Counted from the first letter of the stretch, positions 1 through 9,559 are shown. The stretch is 64,000 nt of DNA from Candidatus Solirubrobacter pratensis (GCF_000425945.1 NZ_AUEK01000017.1:1-64000), one strand, 5' to 3'. The notes: generated from the letters alone by a model not told the origin. A program made the numbers and translations.

Positions 1-5
1 GGTCG

Positions 6-37
6 GTAGGCGGCGGCGCGTGTGCGCCGCCGCCTAC
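6..37 (-). terminator. Hairpin terminator after the truncated secreted-protein fragment
   Basis: A perfect 14-bp stem (6-19 with 24-37) closes on the 4-nt loop GTGT, 12 nt beyond the stop of the minus-strand fragment ending at 50. No T-tract is obvious, which is common in GC-rich actinobacteria. Two other genes that carry the same C-terminal module also end just before such a GC-rich hairpin. Confidence 0.7.
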
Positions 38-49
38 GTGTGCACGCTC

Positions 50-340
50 CTACGGTGTCGTGGTGGACAGCGTGAACGTCAGCGTCTTGCTGTAGCTGCC
101 GGTGCGCAGCGCGTCGTTGGCACCGATCCTCTGGCGCAGCGCGATCGTCACCGGGTCGTGGCTGACCGGGGCGCTCCAGCTCAGCAGCGCGAGCGGGTCG
201 CCCGAGACCGGGGCCAACGCGCTGCCCGAGCCCGCGGCGGGGCTGCCGGCCTGGGCCCGCAGCGGTTGCGGCAGAGAGAACGAGCCGTTGACCAGGTGAC
301 CGGCCGCGACGCCGCTCGGGTCGGCCACCGACAGTGCCGC
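50..340 (-). pseudogene. C-terminal fragment of a secreted protein (TLTFTL-type module)
   Basis: The readable protein corresponds only to the last ~95 residues of a larger exported protein: a start resembling ALSVADPS, a middle with LVNGSFSLPQPL, and an ending GANDALRTGSYSKTLTFTLS. The same module closes the protease at 18752-22183 and the GH92 enzyme at 50524-54729. Upstream of 340 the match stops abruptly, and the frame meets a TGA at 386-388 with no start codon or signal peptide suited to export. It is therefore the 3' remnant of a gene whose front was lost by deletion or rearrangement. It could be read as a 92-residue gene from a GTG at 328, but that would cut the module and leave it without an export signal. 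Confidence 0.75.
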
Positions 341-448
341 TTGCGCGACGCGTTTCGCAACTTGGTCACGTGCGCCGATTCCGTGTCACATACCGCGTCC
401 TTGTGGAACTGAAGCTGGATGCCCGCGTGCGCCGTCGTGGACCATCCC

Positions 449-511
449 TCCTCCGCGGGCCGTGCGCGGATCGTCGTCGACGGCCGCCTCTGGGGCACGA
501 TCGCCGGCGGC
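449..511 (+). pseudogene. Possible GAF-domain scrap of a sensor kinase
   Basis: About 20 codons (with VVDGRLWGTIAGG) resemble the final strand of GAF domains in actinobacterial sensor kinases, where a similar string usually follows a proline-rich turn. Nothing before or after continues the domain. The stretch lies in an otherwise empty 240-bp gap upstream of the response regulator at 582. It may be a decayed piece of a kinase or a chance match; the length is too short to be sure. Confidence 0.25.
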
Positions 512-581
512 CGGCGGTGTTGCCGGCACGTATGCGATTTTCGATACGCCGACGATATGCGCCCGCTCGTAGCATCCGAGC

Positions 582-1269
<688 letters not shown>

Positions 1270-1277
<8 letters not shown>

Positions 1278-1506
1278 AGCCCTGGTTTGAAGCTGCAGAT
1301 GGCTACGAACCTCGTGCACAACGCGATCGTCCACAACCTGCCCGACGAGGGCACCGTGTGGGTCACCACCAGCATTCACCCCAAGAGCGTCGTGCTCACC
1401 CATCACCCAAGCACACGACGGAACTCTCACCCTCACACCCCGCGCCGCCGGCGGACTGTGCGGTACGGTGCAACTCCCCGCCACCGCGCCGCACACTGAC
1501 AGATGA
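1270..1506 (+). pseudogene. Sensor histidine kinase relic with two internal deletions
   Basis: A GTG at 1270 overlaps the response-regulator stop by 8 nt, as a coupled kinase start would, but a TGA follows after six codons. Immediately after, the text jumps to the ATP-binding N-box (LQMATNLVHNAIVHNLP, from 1290). A second jump near 1400 changes frame and resumes at the very C terminus (ITQAHDGTLTLTPRAAGG, ending at the TGA at 1506). The membrane, HAMP and H-box segments and the G-boxes are missing. Start, N-box and end are in the right order, so this is a kinase that lost its interior in at least two deletions. It cannot be functional. Confidence 0.8.
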
Positions 1507-1719
1507 GCTTCGGCGGCCGCGATCGTAGCCGCCGCCCCAGAACATCGCGGCGGCTTCGAAGGCGTCGATCTGAGGAAGTCGGGCGCGGAAATCTCGGCAC
1601 GCGCCGGTTCAGGCCCACGCCGCGAACGTTGAGCGATATCCGAGGCCGCAGTGGTCGAGCTTGACGCCGTCGCGGTGTCGTGGGATGGTCGGACCACTGC
1701 ACAGCGAGAGGAGGACCCC

Positions 1720-2082
1720 ATGCAGCAGATCTGCCTGGTCCTGCCCGTGAGTTCAGGCCGCGGCACAAACGCGCGGGACTTCATGCAGGAGCTGGAGGAA
1801 TCCCGCAAGCAGGACTACGCGCGCTCCGAGGAGCGCATCGGGATCACCAAGGAAGTCTGGTACCTCGCGCCGTTGCCCGCGGGCGAGGTCCTGGTCGCGT
1901 ACATGGAGACAGAGGACTTCGGGAAGGCTTTGGGGCTCTTCTCAGAGTCCCGTGATGACTTCGACATGTGGTTCAAGCGTCGGTTGGCCGACGCGACCGG
2001 CGTGGACTTGAACGACCCACCCGAGATGACGCTCCCGGAGCTGCTGTCGAGCTACAGCGCGACGCCCGCACCGGTCCAGTAA
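1720..2082 (+). CDS. Small conserved protein, possibly DUF6176-like
   Basis: This 120-residue protein has no signal peptide or membrane segment. An alpha/beta pattern can be seen: a short N-terminal strand, a helix rich in E/K/R (about 20-40), a strand-turn around KEVWYLAPLPAGEVLVAYME, and a second amphipathic helix. That layout resembles a ferredoxin-like monooxygenase fold and the small DUF6176 proteins, but this is a recognition by pattern only. The ATG at 1720 is preferred over an upstream in-frame GTG because AGAGGAGG lies 6-13 nt before it. It stands alone between the kinase relic and the convergent LuxR gene. No function is proposed. Confidence 0.6.
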   Translation: MQQICLVLPVSSGRGTNARDFMQELEESRKQDYARSEERIGITKEVWYLAPLPAGEVLVAYMETEDFGKALGLFSESRDDFDMWFKRRLADATGVDLNDPPEMTLPELLSSYSATPAPVQ

Positions 2083-2221
2083 ACGCCCCCGTCCCGGCGC
2101 CGCAGGACGCTTGTGACCTGCATGGCGTCCGGCCGGACGCAGTGCCCACCGCGAGATTCTCCGTCGTGGGATCGGCGAGGCCGCGGCGCGCCCGCCGAGC
2201 ACAGTCCTCGGCGTGCGTCGG

Positions 2222-4963
2222 CTAACGACCGTCGTCAGCCGCGTCCGGGGCCAACGGGACCGGCGTGAGCGCGCCGCCCAGCTCGCCGCGCGAGGTGATG
2301 CCGAGCTTCGGGAACACGCGGTACAGGTGCGTGCTGACCGTTCGATGCGAGAGGTAGAGCCGCCGCCCGATCTCGCGGTTGGAGAGTCCCTCCGCCGCGA
2401 GCTGCGCGATCTGCAGCTCCTGCGCCGTGAGTTGGTCGCGCGCCTCGGGCTCCCGCCGGCGGCTCCGCTCGCCCGAGGCGCGCAACTCGCGCCGCGTCTG
2501 GGAGCTCCACGAGGTGCATCCCAGCGCGTCGAAGGCGTCGCGGGCCGCCCGCAGGGCCGCCCGCGATTCAGTGATCTCACGGCGACGCCGGAGCCACCGG
2601 CCGTAGGCGAGGAGCAGGCGGGCCCGGTGGTAGGGCCACCGGGTCAGATCCGCGCCGAGGGCGGCCTCGAAGCGGCTCGCGGCGTCGTCCTCCGCGAGCA
2701 CCGCGCAGGCGTGGCGCAGGTTCAGCGCGATCCACGGTGCGGGATGTGCGCCCACCGCGGTCTCGATCTGCGCAAGCCGTTTCCGGCCTTGCGCGACCCG
2801 GCCAGCCTGCAGCGCGGCCTCTGCGAGATCTCCGATGACCCAGCGGGCCAGCATCGGGTGGTGGGCGGGATCGAGCGGATCGAAGAGCCGTTCGGCGAAC
2901 TCGTATGCCTCGATCGGCCGGCCGGCTCCGAGAGCCGCCGCGACGCGACCGAACTGGGCTTGGGCGACGATGGCGTTCACCCTTGCCGGGAGTCCGAATT
3001 CCTCAGCTCGGGCGGCCCCCGCCTCCGCCGCATCCTCGTCTCCGCGCATGCCGGCGATCAGCGAGGCGGCGAAGTCGCCGCCTGCCGCGTAGAGGGGCTC
3101 ATTCAGCTCACTGGCCAGCCGCCGGAGCTCCTCCGCGGCCGGCCTTGCGGTTGCCCAATCGGCGAGGAATGCGGCCACGGTCGCCTGCAGCGAGAGCATG
3201 CGTGGCAGAAGCCCGAGACGGCCCTCGTCGCGGAGGCCGTCGACCGCGCCGGCGAGAAAGACGCCGGCGCTCTCGAACTCGCCGACCACAGCCGCAGCCG
3301 GTCCGAGGTGCAGCGCCGCATCGGTCGTGTAGCCGCCCTCCGCGGCGACCCTCCGAAGTCGTGCTGAGAGCGCCGCCGGCGGGTTGAGTGGATCGGCGGC
3401 GAGTCGAATGGCGAGCCCGCGACCATCATCGGCCGGAGGGCTGAGGCGCCGGACCGCCTCGACGAGGATCCGCCGGGTCGCGGGACTCGGGTCCGCATAC
3501 CAGGCGCGCGAGACCACGAGCCAAAGCAGGTCAGCGTCATCCCCGGCCTCGGCGATCGCCAGCAGCGCGGTCACGCGCTGCTCGTCGAGCGGCTTCGGGT
3601 CGACCATCTCCTCGATCCAGGCGAGGCGTGCACGCTCCGGCGCGCTTGGACGCAGCGGCTCGATCTCTCGCAGGAGTCCGACCACGACGTCCGGCTGACC
3701 CGCTTCGAATGCGAGCTCGGCCGCGGCCAGCAGTCGCCGGCCGCGCTGCGCAGTCTCGCCGAGCTCGGCCGCGCGCCGCGTGGCGGTCACAGCCACCGCC
3801 GTCGCTCCGCGCCGCCTTGCGCGACGGCCCGCCTCCTCGAGCTCCACGGCGACATCCTCATGCGTCCCGCTGATGAGCGCCGCGCGGTGCCACGCACGCC
3901 GGTCTCGATCCTCCAGGACGTCCGCAAGCGCCTCGTGGACGCGCCGCCGGTCCGCGAGGCCCGCGCTCTGCGCGACGGCCGAGCGAATGAGCGGATGCCG
4001 GAAGCGGAACGTGTGCAGGTCGACGTCGGCGATACCCGCCTCAGCCGCAGGCTCGGCGGCGCCGAGATCCAGCCCCGTGCCGGCGACCGCGCCGGCGGCC
4101 CGGAGGATCTCGTCGATCGCGTCCTCTTCGCTCAGCGCGGCGACCAGCAGGACGACGCGAGTGTCGCCGGGCAGATCGGACACGCGATCCGCGAATGCGC
4201 GCTCGAGGCGCTCGCTCAACGGCAAGCCGCCTGGCAGCGCATCCTCTGGCCGGCCCGCGGCCGCGGGCAGCTCGAGGAGGGCGAGCGGATTCCCGGCGGC
4301 CTCACGCAGCACGCGGTTGCGCGTGGTCGGCGAAAGGTGCGCAGCCGAGGCGTCGAGCAGGGCCGTGGCCGTTGCGTCCTCGAGACCGGCGAGCCTGTGC
4401 TCCGGCAGCCCCGCATCGGCGAGTGCCGAGGGGTAGCCGTCGCGCACGGCAGCGAGCAGGAGCACCGGGTCGGACTCGATTCGCCGGGCGACGAAGGCCA
4501 GGACGTCCGCGGTGGGGAGGTCGAGCCAGTGCGCGTCCTCGACGACCAGCAGCAACGGGGCGTCGGCGGCGACCTCGGACACGAGGTCGAGCGAGGCCAT
4601 CGCGATCCGGTAGGGCTCGGGTGCGACGTCGTGCTCCAGACCGAATGCTGCGTCGAGCGCGGCGCGCTGGACGGCCGGCAGCTCGACCACTCGCTCGCGT
4701 ACGGGACGGAGCAGCTGATGCAGCCCGGCGAACGGCAGATGCGCTTCGGATTGCACCCCGCTGGTGGTGAGCACCGTCATTCCCCGGTCGCGCGCCGCTC
4801 CCGCGGCCACCGACAGCAGACGCGACTTGCCGATCCCCGGCTCGCCGCGAAGCACGAGCGCCTGGCCGCGCTCGGCCACCCCGTCCAACAGCGACGTCAG
4901 GAGCGCCTGCTCCTGGGCGCGACCGAGGAGCGGAGTGGCGACGTCGCGGCGCGTGCCGACCAT
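2222..4963 (-). CDS. Large ATP-binding LuxR-family (LAL) transcriptional regulator
   Basis: The 913-residue protein carries an AAA-type ATPase domain near the N terminus (Walker A GEPGIGKS at about 40-47, Walker B LLLVVEDAHWLD at about 145-156), a long helical TPR-like middle, and a LuxR helix-turn-helix at the C terminus (LTAQELQIAQLAAEGLSNRE, then SHRTVSTHLYRVFPKLG). LAL proteins act as ATP- and ligand-dependent activators. An in-frame extension to 5302 would overlap the upstream Dps-like gene, and its residues are Arg-rich and unlike the family, so the ATG at 4963 is chosen. It starts 41 nt after the Dps-like gene stop on the same strand and may be cotranscribed with it. Confidence 0.88.
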   Translation of the reverse strand: MVGTRRDVATPLLGRAQEQALLTSLLDGVAERGQALVLRGEPGIGKSRLLSVAAGAARDRGMTVLTTSGVQSEAHLPFAGLHQLLRPVRERVVELPAVQRAALDAAFGLEHDVAPEPYRIAMASLDLVSEVAADAPLLLVVEDAHWLDLPTADVLAFVARRIESDPVLLLAAVRDGYPSALADAGLPEHRLAGLEDATATALLDASAAHLSPTTRNRVLREAAGNPLALLELPAAAGRPEDALPGGLPLSERLERAFADRVSDLPGDTRVVLLVAALSEEDAIDEILRAAGAVAGTGLDLGAAEPAAEAGIADVDLHTFRFRHPLIRSAVAQSAGLADRRRVHEALADVLEDRDRRAWHRAALISGTHEDVAVELEEAGRRARRRGATAVAVTATRRAAELGETAQRGRRLLAAAELAFEAGQPDVVVGLLREIEPLRPSAPERARLAWIEEMVDPKPLDEQRVTALLAIAEAGDDADLLWLVVSRAWYADPSPATRRILVEAVRRLSPPADDGRGLAIRLAADPLNPPAALSARLRRVAAEGGYTTDAALHLGPAAAVVGEFESAGVFLAGAVDGLRDEGRLGLLPRMLSLQATVAAFLADWATARPAAEELRRLASELNEPLYAAGGDFAASLIAGMRGDEDAAEAGAARAEEFGLPARVNAIVAQAQFGRVAAALGAGRPIEAYEFAERLFDPLDPAHHPMLARWVIGDLAEAALQAGRVAQGRKRLAQIETAVGAHPAPWIALNLRHACAVLAEDDAASRFEAALGADLTRWPYHRARLLLAYGRWLRRRREITESRAALRAARDAFDALGCTSWSSQTRRELRASGERSRRREPEARDQLTAQELQIAQLAAEGLSNREIGRRLYLSHRTVSTHLYRVFPKLGITSRGELGGALTPVPLAPDAADDGR

Positions 4964-5004
4964 GAAACGTCCATACTGGCACCCCCGCGCTCGTAGCGAG
5001 GGAT

Positions 5005-5490
5005 CTAGTCCGCCAACTGCGACCGCAGCATCCAGAGCTGGTCTTCGAGCTTGCGCTGCACCCCCGTCAGCACGTGCTGGGAAACGGCGTCGAGCGTGCC
5101 GACCAGCGCTCCGCGCCTCCGGACCCGAAGCGCCACATCCCAGAGCTGTGAGCAGAGCCGCTCGACGGCGCATCCGACCTCGGTGAAACCCGGCTCCAAC
5201 GGCCGATGATCGTCCAGTTCGATCACCGCGGCAGAGCTCCAGTCGAGCGCGATCCCGATCGCGGCCGCGCGCCCCGCGACGACATCCTCGAGCTCTCGCC
5301 ATTCGCCGACGACCTGATCCAGGTGACGGTGGACGCTGACGAACTCACGGCCGTAGGAAGTCCATTGCGACTGCTTCCCGGCCAGTGACAATGCGATCAG
5401 CTCGACCAGCGTGAGCTGAAGCTGCTTCCCGATCTCCTCGGATACCTCATCGGGAAGCGGCGGGTTCGGCCTTTCGGGCTGTCTTGACAC
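5005..5490 (-). CDS. Dps/ferritin-like protein lacking ferroxidase ligands
   Basis: The 161-residue protein follows the Dps four-helix plan: a helix matching LQLTLVELIALSLAGKQ, a second helix with VHRHLDQVVGEW, and a C-terminal helix. In Dps the intersubunit ferroxidase site uses a His in the HWN motif, then H, D, D/E and the Glu of the AER motif. Here the first His is Gln (GKQSQW) and the AER Glu is Gly (VVAGR), while the H and D of VHRHLD and the following D remain. Iron oxidation is therefore doubtful, though shell assembly or DNA protection could persist. It precedes the LAL regulator by 41 nt on the same strand. Family membership is fairly clear; the loss of activity is inferred. Confidence 0.75.
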   Translation of the reverse strand: MSRQPERPNPPLPDEVSEEIGKQLQLTLVELIALSLAGKQSQWTSYGREFVSVHRHLDQVVGEWRELEDVVAGRAAAIGIALDWSSAAVIELDDHRPLEPGFTEVGCAVERLCSQLWDVALRVRRRGALVGTLDAVSQHVLTGVQRKLEDQLWMLRSQLAD

Positions 5491-5529
5491 GGCGAGCTCC
5501 GATCCGGTGCATGGACCCGAAGTGCGGGC

Positions 5530-5560
5530 GGCCGGCAGGTCCAGCAGCGTCCTGCCGGCC
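5530..5560 (-). terminator. Hairpin terminator of the alpha/beta hydrolase gene
   Basis: A perfect 10-bp stem (5530-5539 with 5551-5560, GGCCGGCAGG type) with an 11-nt loop begins 8 nt beyond the stop of the minus-strand hydrolase gene and separates it from the Dps-like gene. Confidence 0.6.
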
Positions 5561-5567
5561 TTCGCGG

Positions 5568-6278
5568 TCAGGCCGCCCCCGCCGCCTCGACGAGGGCTCC
5601 TTGCGCCGCGCGCTCGATCAGGTCGGCGGTCACGCGGGGCTGAGACACGTAGATCGAATGGCTGCCAGGCGCTTCGACGACGGTCGAGCCGGCCCGCTCG
5701 GACATCGCTCGCTGCGCGGGCGGCGGGATCATCCGGTCATCCGCGGCGACCAGATACCAGCTCGGCTTGCTGCGCCACGCCGGCTCACTGACCGCACCGC
5801 CGAGCGCATCGACGCCCCACGGGACCTGAGAGTCAGCCATGAACGCCGCATCGTCTGCCGGGAGGTCCGCGGCGAACGACCCCGCGAACTTGGCGCGGTC
5901 GAGGAACAGGAACCCGTCCTGCGGCGGCAGGATCGGCGGCACCGGCGCATCCGGAGGCGGATCGGCGATCAGCGTGTTGACCGACTCACCGGCATCGGGC
6001 GCAAACGCCGCGATGTACACGAGCCCCGCGACGCGCTCGTGGCGGCCGGCCTCGCTGATGACCGCTCCCCCGTAGGAGTGGCCGACGAGGATCGCCGGGC
6101 CGTCCTGCTGGTCGAGCACGTTGCGGGTGGTCTCGACGTCGCTCTCGAGCGAGAGCGTCTGGTTCTGCACGACGCTCACGGTGTACCCGTCCGCCTTCAG
6201 CAGGTCATAGACGCCCCGCCAGCCGGACCCGTCCACGAATCCGCCGTGGACGAGAACGACGTTCTTCACATCGGTCAT
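5568..6278 (-). CDS. Alpha/beta-fold hydrolase
   Basis: The 236-residue protein is a cytoplasmic alpha/beta hydrolase of the small esterase/lyase type. Visible are the HGG oxyanion segment (VLVHGGFVDGSGW), the nucleophile elbow GHSYGG (Ser about 95), a late acidic residue in AADDRMIP and the catalytic His in GSHSIY near the C terminus. The length is normal for the family. AAGGAGG stands 7 nt before the ATG at 6278. It is flanked by its own terminator on one side and a 185-bp gap on the other, so it is probably a single-gene unit. Substrate cannot be assigned; homologues include salicylate-esterase-like and hydroxynitrile-lyase-like proteins. Confidence 0.85.
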   Translation of the reverse strand: MTDVKNVVLVHGGFVDGSGWRGVYDLLKADGYTVSVVQNQTLSLESDVETTRNVLDQQDGPAILVGHSYGGAVISEAGRHERVAGLVYIAAFAPDAGESVNTLIADPPPDAPVPPILPPQDGFLFLDRAKFAGSFAADLPADDAAFMADSQVPWGVDALGGAVSEPAWRSKPSWYLVAADDRMIPPPAQRAMSERAGSTVVEAPGSHSIYVSQPRVTADLIERAAQGALVEAAGAA

Positions 6279-6463
6279 GGATGACCTCCTTGGTCGGTGA
6301 CCGGCCTCGAATGATGTGCAACTTGGTCATCCGGACTCTTGTCCGCACCCCCGCGGCATCGCATGCGTCAGGTGACGACATTCTCGGGCGGCCATGTACG
6401 TACGCGCTCGACGCCGTCGAGGACGAGGCCCTCGCAATGCCGGGAAGCGGGTGGTGCTGTTGG

Positions 6464-7753
6464 TCATCCGAGCTCCTTCTTTCTCGCGAACACTTGCCGC
6501 TCGGTGATCGTGCGCTGCCGGCGACCGTGGCCGAGGAACGCCACGGCCCAGTTGGCCGCCGCCGCGAACCGGTTCTTGAAGCCGGTCAGGAAGACGAGGT
6601 GCACGAGCAGCCACGTCAGCCATGCGGCCAGTCCCGTCAGGCGCACGCGGCCGATGGAGACGACCGCCCGGAAGCGGGAGATGGTGGCCATCGTGCCGAG
6701 GTCGCGGTAGCGGAACGGCCGCCCGCGCGTGTCGCCGCGCAGTCGGCGTGCGATGGTTCGTGCCGCGTGGGCGCCGGACTGCATCGCCACCTCGGCGACG
6801 CCCGGTAGTCCGTCGAGGCGCATCAGATCGCCGATCACGAACACCTCCGGGTGGCCGGGCAGCGTGCAGTCGGGTCGCACGGAAACCCGCCCGGCGCGGT
6901 CGACGGTAGCGCCTACCTGCCCGGCGATCATCGCGCCGAGCGGCGACGCCTGCACGCCGGCCGCCCAGATCTTCGTCCGCGCGTCGATGCGGCCGTCCAC
7001 TCCGTCTCGCGTGACATCGAGCCCTTCCTCGTCGACACCTGTGACGAGCGTGTCCAGACGCACCTCGACGCCGAGCCGCTCGAGGTCGTGCCGCGCGCGG
7101 TGTTGCAGCGGTTCGGGGAACGGTGCCAGCACCTTGCCGGCGGCCTCGACGAGGATTACGCGCGCGTCCGCCGGATCGAACGTGCGGTAGTCGCGCTTGA
7201 GGGCCCGGCGCGACAGCTCGGCGATCTGCCCGGCCAGCTCGACGCCGGTCGGCCCCGCCCCCACGACCACGAAGGTCAGCCACGTGTCCCGCCGCTTCGC
7301 CTCGGCCTCCAGCTCGGCCAGCTCGAAGGCGCCGAAGATGCGCCCGCGGAGCTCGAGCGCGTCGTCGATCGTCTTCATCCCCGGCGCGTGGACGGCGAAC
7401 TCGTCGTGGCCGAAGTACGACTGGGCCGCTCCGGCGGCCACGATCAGGCTGTCGTAGGCGATTCGCGACCGCTCGCCGACCGTGTCGACGACCAGCTCGC
7501 GCGCTTGCAGATCGACGTCGATGACCTCGCCCAGCAGCACGCGGGCATTGCGCTGGTTGCGCAGCACGTCGCGGATCGCCGGCGCGACGTCGCCCTCCGA
7601 GAGCACGCCGGTCGCCACCTGGTAGAGCAGCGGCTGGAAGAGATGGTGGTTCGTGCGATCGACGACCGTCACGTCGACCGGCGCCCGGCGCAGGGCACGC
7701 GCCGCGAACAGCCCACCGAACCCGGCGCCGACGATCGCGACACGGTGGCTCAT
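6464..7753 (-). CDS. ndh: Type II NADH:quinone oxidoreductase (NDH-2)
   Basis: This 429-residue flavoprotein transfers electrons from NADH to the membrane quinone pool without pumping protons. The FAD-binding GAGFGGL motif lies at residues 8-14, the NADH-binding VVGAGPTGVELAGQ motif around 165, and the second FAD contact VFVIGDLMRL around 300. A hydrophobic and basic C-terminal region (about 365-405) fits a peripheral membrane anchor. Its ATG overlaps the stop of the YWTD protein gene by 4 nt (ATGA), making it the last gene of the acyl-CoA operon, where it could reoxidise NADH from hydroxyacyl-CoA oxidation. A deleted copy of a related gene lies at 61956-62257. Confidence 0.93.
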   Translation of the reverse strand: MSHRVAIVGAGFGGLFAARALRRAPVDVTVVDRTNHHLFQPLLYQVATGVLSEGDVAPAIRDVLRNQRNARVLLGEVIDVDLQARELVVDTVGERSRIAYDSLIVAAGAAQSYFGHDEFAVHAPGMKTIDDALELRGRIFGAFELAELEAEAKRRDTWLTFVVVGAGPTGVELAGQIAELSRRALKRDYRTFDPADARVILVEAAGKVLAPFPEPLQHRARHDLERLGVEVRLDTLVTGVDEEGLDVTRDGVDGRIDARTKIWAAGVQASPLGAMIAGQVGATVDRAGRVSVRPDCTLPGHPEVFVIGDLMRLDGLPGVAEVAMQSGAHAARTIARRLRGDTRGRPFRYRDLGTMATISRFRAVVSIGRVRLTGLAAWLTWLLVHLVFLTGFKNRFAAAANWAVAFLGHGRRQRTITERQVFARKKELG

Positions 7754-8628
7754 GCCGCGAGCTCCGCGTAGGCGATGCCCGTGAGGTTGCCCTGTGCGAC
7801 GCGGAGCACCCGGCGGCCGGAGCCGTCCATGCCGGCCTCGTACACGCTGCCCGCGAGGTCGGTGATGAACATCCGGCCGCCGCGGCGGTCGAGCGCGATC
7901 CCGATGCCCTCCATCAGGTGGTTGCAGAGGATCTCCGGCTCGCGGGAGCCGTCGACCGGCGCGCGGTTGACGGTGTTGCCGCGCGGCGGGTCGCCGCGGT
8001 CGGTCCAGTACAGCGTGCGGGTCGCGAGGTCCAGCTCCAGGTCGATCGGCTCGGGCAGCCCGTCGAAGAGGACCTCGACGTCGCGGCGTTCAGCCGCCGT
8101 CGCGCCGGCGGGCAGCTCGATCGCGGCGCGCAGGATCCTCCCGAGACCCCCATCGCTCGGGCCCTTCTGCGTCCAGTAGAGCTGCCCGCCGGCGGCATCG
8201 ACGGCGACCCCGACGCACCAGCGCGTCTGATCGCGCCGGTCGTCGTCGCCTTCCCCTGTCTGCACGAGCGTCTCGACGTGCGAGCCGTCGAGGTCGCAGC
8301 GCATCACCCGCATCCCTTCGCGATCGGACCAGTACAGCTTGCGACCGACGGGCTCGAGCTGCAGCTGCTTGGGCGTGTATGTGACGCCGCTGGGAACGAT
8401 CGTCACGCGGTTGGCGCCGTCCAAGTCGGCGCGCTCGATCGCGCCGTCGTCCGCCGGCGGGTTGCCCATGTCGGTCCAGTAGACGTACCCGTTCTCGACG
8501 TCGACCGCGACACCGTCGGGGATCCGGCAGCCGGTGACGAGGACGGCCTTGCCGGAGCCGTCCGGGTTCAGCGAGACCACGCGGCCGCCGCCGCTGATCT
8601 CGAGCATGAAGAGCCGCCCCGCGCTCAT
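7750..8628 (-). CDS. YWTD (LDL-receptor class B type) beta-propeller protein
   Basis: The 292-residue protein consists of repeated blades marked by YVYWTDMG, KLYWSDREG, QLYWTQKG and TLYWTDRGD, which alternate with LDGxN/LDGSH turns. This is the classical six-bladed YWTD propeller with few extra residues. No signal peptide is seen, so it appears cytoplasmic, unlike eukaryotic LDL-receptor domains. It overlaps both neighbours by 4 nt (start with the dehydrogenase stop, stop with the ndh start), so it is translationally coupled inside an acyl-CoA metabolic operon. Related propellers include lactonase and SMP-30-like enzymes, so it could be a hydrolase or a binding protein. The fold is confident, the role unknown. 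Confidence 0.85.
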   Translation of the reverse strand: MSAGRLFMLEISGGGRVVSLNPDGSGKAVLVTGCRIPDGVAVDVENGYVYWTDMGNPPADDGAIERADLDGANRVTIVPSGVTYTPKQLQLEPVGRKLYWSDREGMRVMRCDLDGSHVETLVQTGEGDDDRRDQTRWCVGVAVDAAGGQLYWTQKGPSDGGLGRILRAAIELPAGATAAERRDVEVLFDGLPEPIDLELDLATRTLYWTDRGDPPRGNTVNRAPVDGSREPEILCNHLMEGIGIALDRRGGRMFITDLAGSVYEAGMDGSGRRVLRVAQGNLTGIAYAELAA

Positions 8629-9551
8629 GGTTGGTACCTCGCGCGCACGCCCTCCAGCGCGATCAGCATCGCGTCGCGCTCCGCGGCGAGGTCGTCGATC
8701 GAGCGGCCGTTCGCCTCCGCCACCACGCCCTCGACGATCTTGTGCTCCAGCTCGGGCGTCACCTGCGGGTTGCCGAGCGCCGGCCACATCGCGGCCATCG
8801 GACCCATCAGCGTGTCCATGAAGTGCTGGATCCCGCCCTCGCCGCCGCCGAGGTGCCACAGCAGGCTCGGACCCATCACGCCCCAGCGCAGGCCGGGGCC
8901 CCAGGAGACGGCGTCGTCGGCATCGGCGACGCCCAGCACGCCTTGGTCGATCAGATGCACGACCTCGCGATACAGCGCCGCCTGCAGGCGGTTGGCGACG
9001 TGGCCCGGCAGCTCCTTGCGCAGGCGGACCGGCTTCTTGCCGATGGATGCGTAGAACACCATCGCACGCTCGATCGTCTCCGGGGCTGTCCGCTCGCCGC
9101 CGACCACCTCGACGAGCGGGATGACGTGCGGCGGGTTGAACGGGTGGCCGATGACCGTCCGCTCCGGACGCCGGCACTCGGCCTGCATCACGCTCATCGT
9201 GATCGCGGACGAGCTCGACGCGATGATCGACTCCACCGGTGCGGCGTCGTCGATCTCGGCGAGCAGCTTCACTTTGAGCTGGGGCCGCTCCGGCGCGTTC
9301 TCCTGCACGAAGACGGCGTCCGCCACGGCCTCCCGCAGGTCGGCCGTGAAGCGCAGGCGATCGCGTGATGCTCCGGGCACGACGCCGAGCGTGCTCGCCG
9401 CGTCCCAGGCCGCGTCGACATACGAGCGCAGCGCCGCCTCGGCGCCGGGCGCGGGATCGGTTGCCACGACGTCGAAGCCGCGAGCGAGATAGTGGGTCGC
9501 CCAGCTCGCGCCGATGGTGCCCGTCCCGATGATCGCGATCTGCGCTGACAT
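8625..9551 (-). CDS. 3-hydroxyacyl-CoA dehydrogenase family protein (carnitine-dehydrogenase-like)
   Basis: The 308-residue NAD-dependent dehydrogenase has an N-terminal Rossmann motif GTGTIGASW, the conserved catalytic-loop His in GHPFNPPHVIPLVEVV (about 140-155), and a C-terminal helical domain with GLRWGVMGPSLLWHLGGG. That last string is typical of the L-carnitine/3-hydroxybutyryl-CoA dehydrogenase branch. It would oxidise a beta-hydroxy acid or acyl-CoA. The ATG at 9551 has GAGGAG about 7 nt upstream and is preferred to an in-frame start 24 nt earlier. It sits 8 nt after the enoyl-CoA hydratase, consistent with a hydration-then-oxidation sequence. Confidence 0.87.
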   Translation of the reverse strand: MSAQIAIIGTGTIGASWATHYLARGFDVVATDPAPGAEAALRSYVDAAWDAASTLGVVPGASRDRLRFTADLREAVADAVFVQENAPERPQLKVKLLAEIDDAAPVESIIASSSSAITMSVMQAECRRPERTVIGHPFNPPHVIPLVEVVGGERTAPETIERAMVFYASIGKKPVRLRKELPGHVANRLQAALYREVVHLIDQGVLGVADADDAVSWGPGLRWGVMGPSLLWHLGGGEGGIQHFMDTLMGPMAAMWPALGNPQVTPELEHKIVEGVVAEANGRSIDDLAAERDAMLIALEGVRARYQP

Positions 9552-9559
9552 CGAACTCC

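Noticed and set aside
4964..5302. N-terminal extension of the first LAL regulator
   Set aside because: It would overlap the Dps-like gene, its residues are Arg-rich noise, and the family domain begins right after the ATG at 4963.
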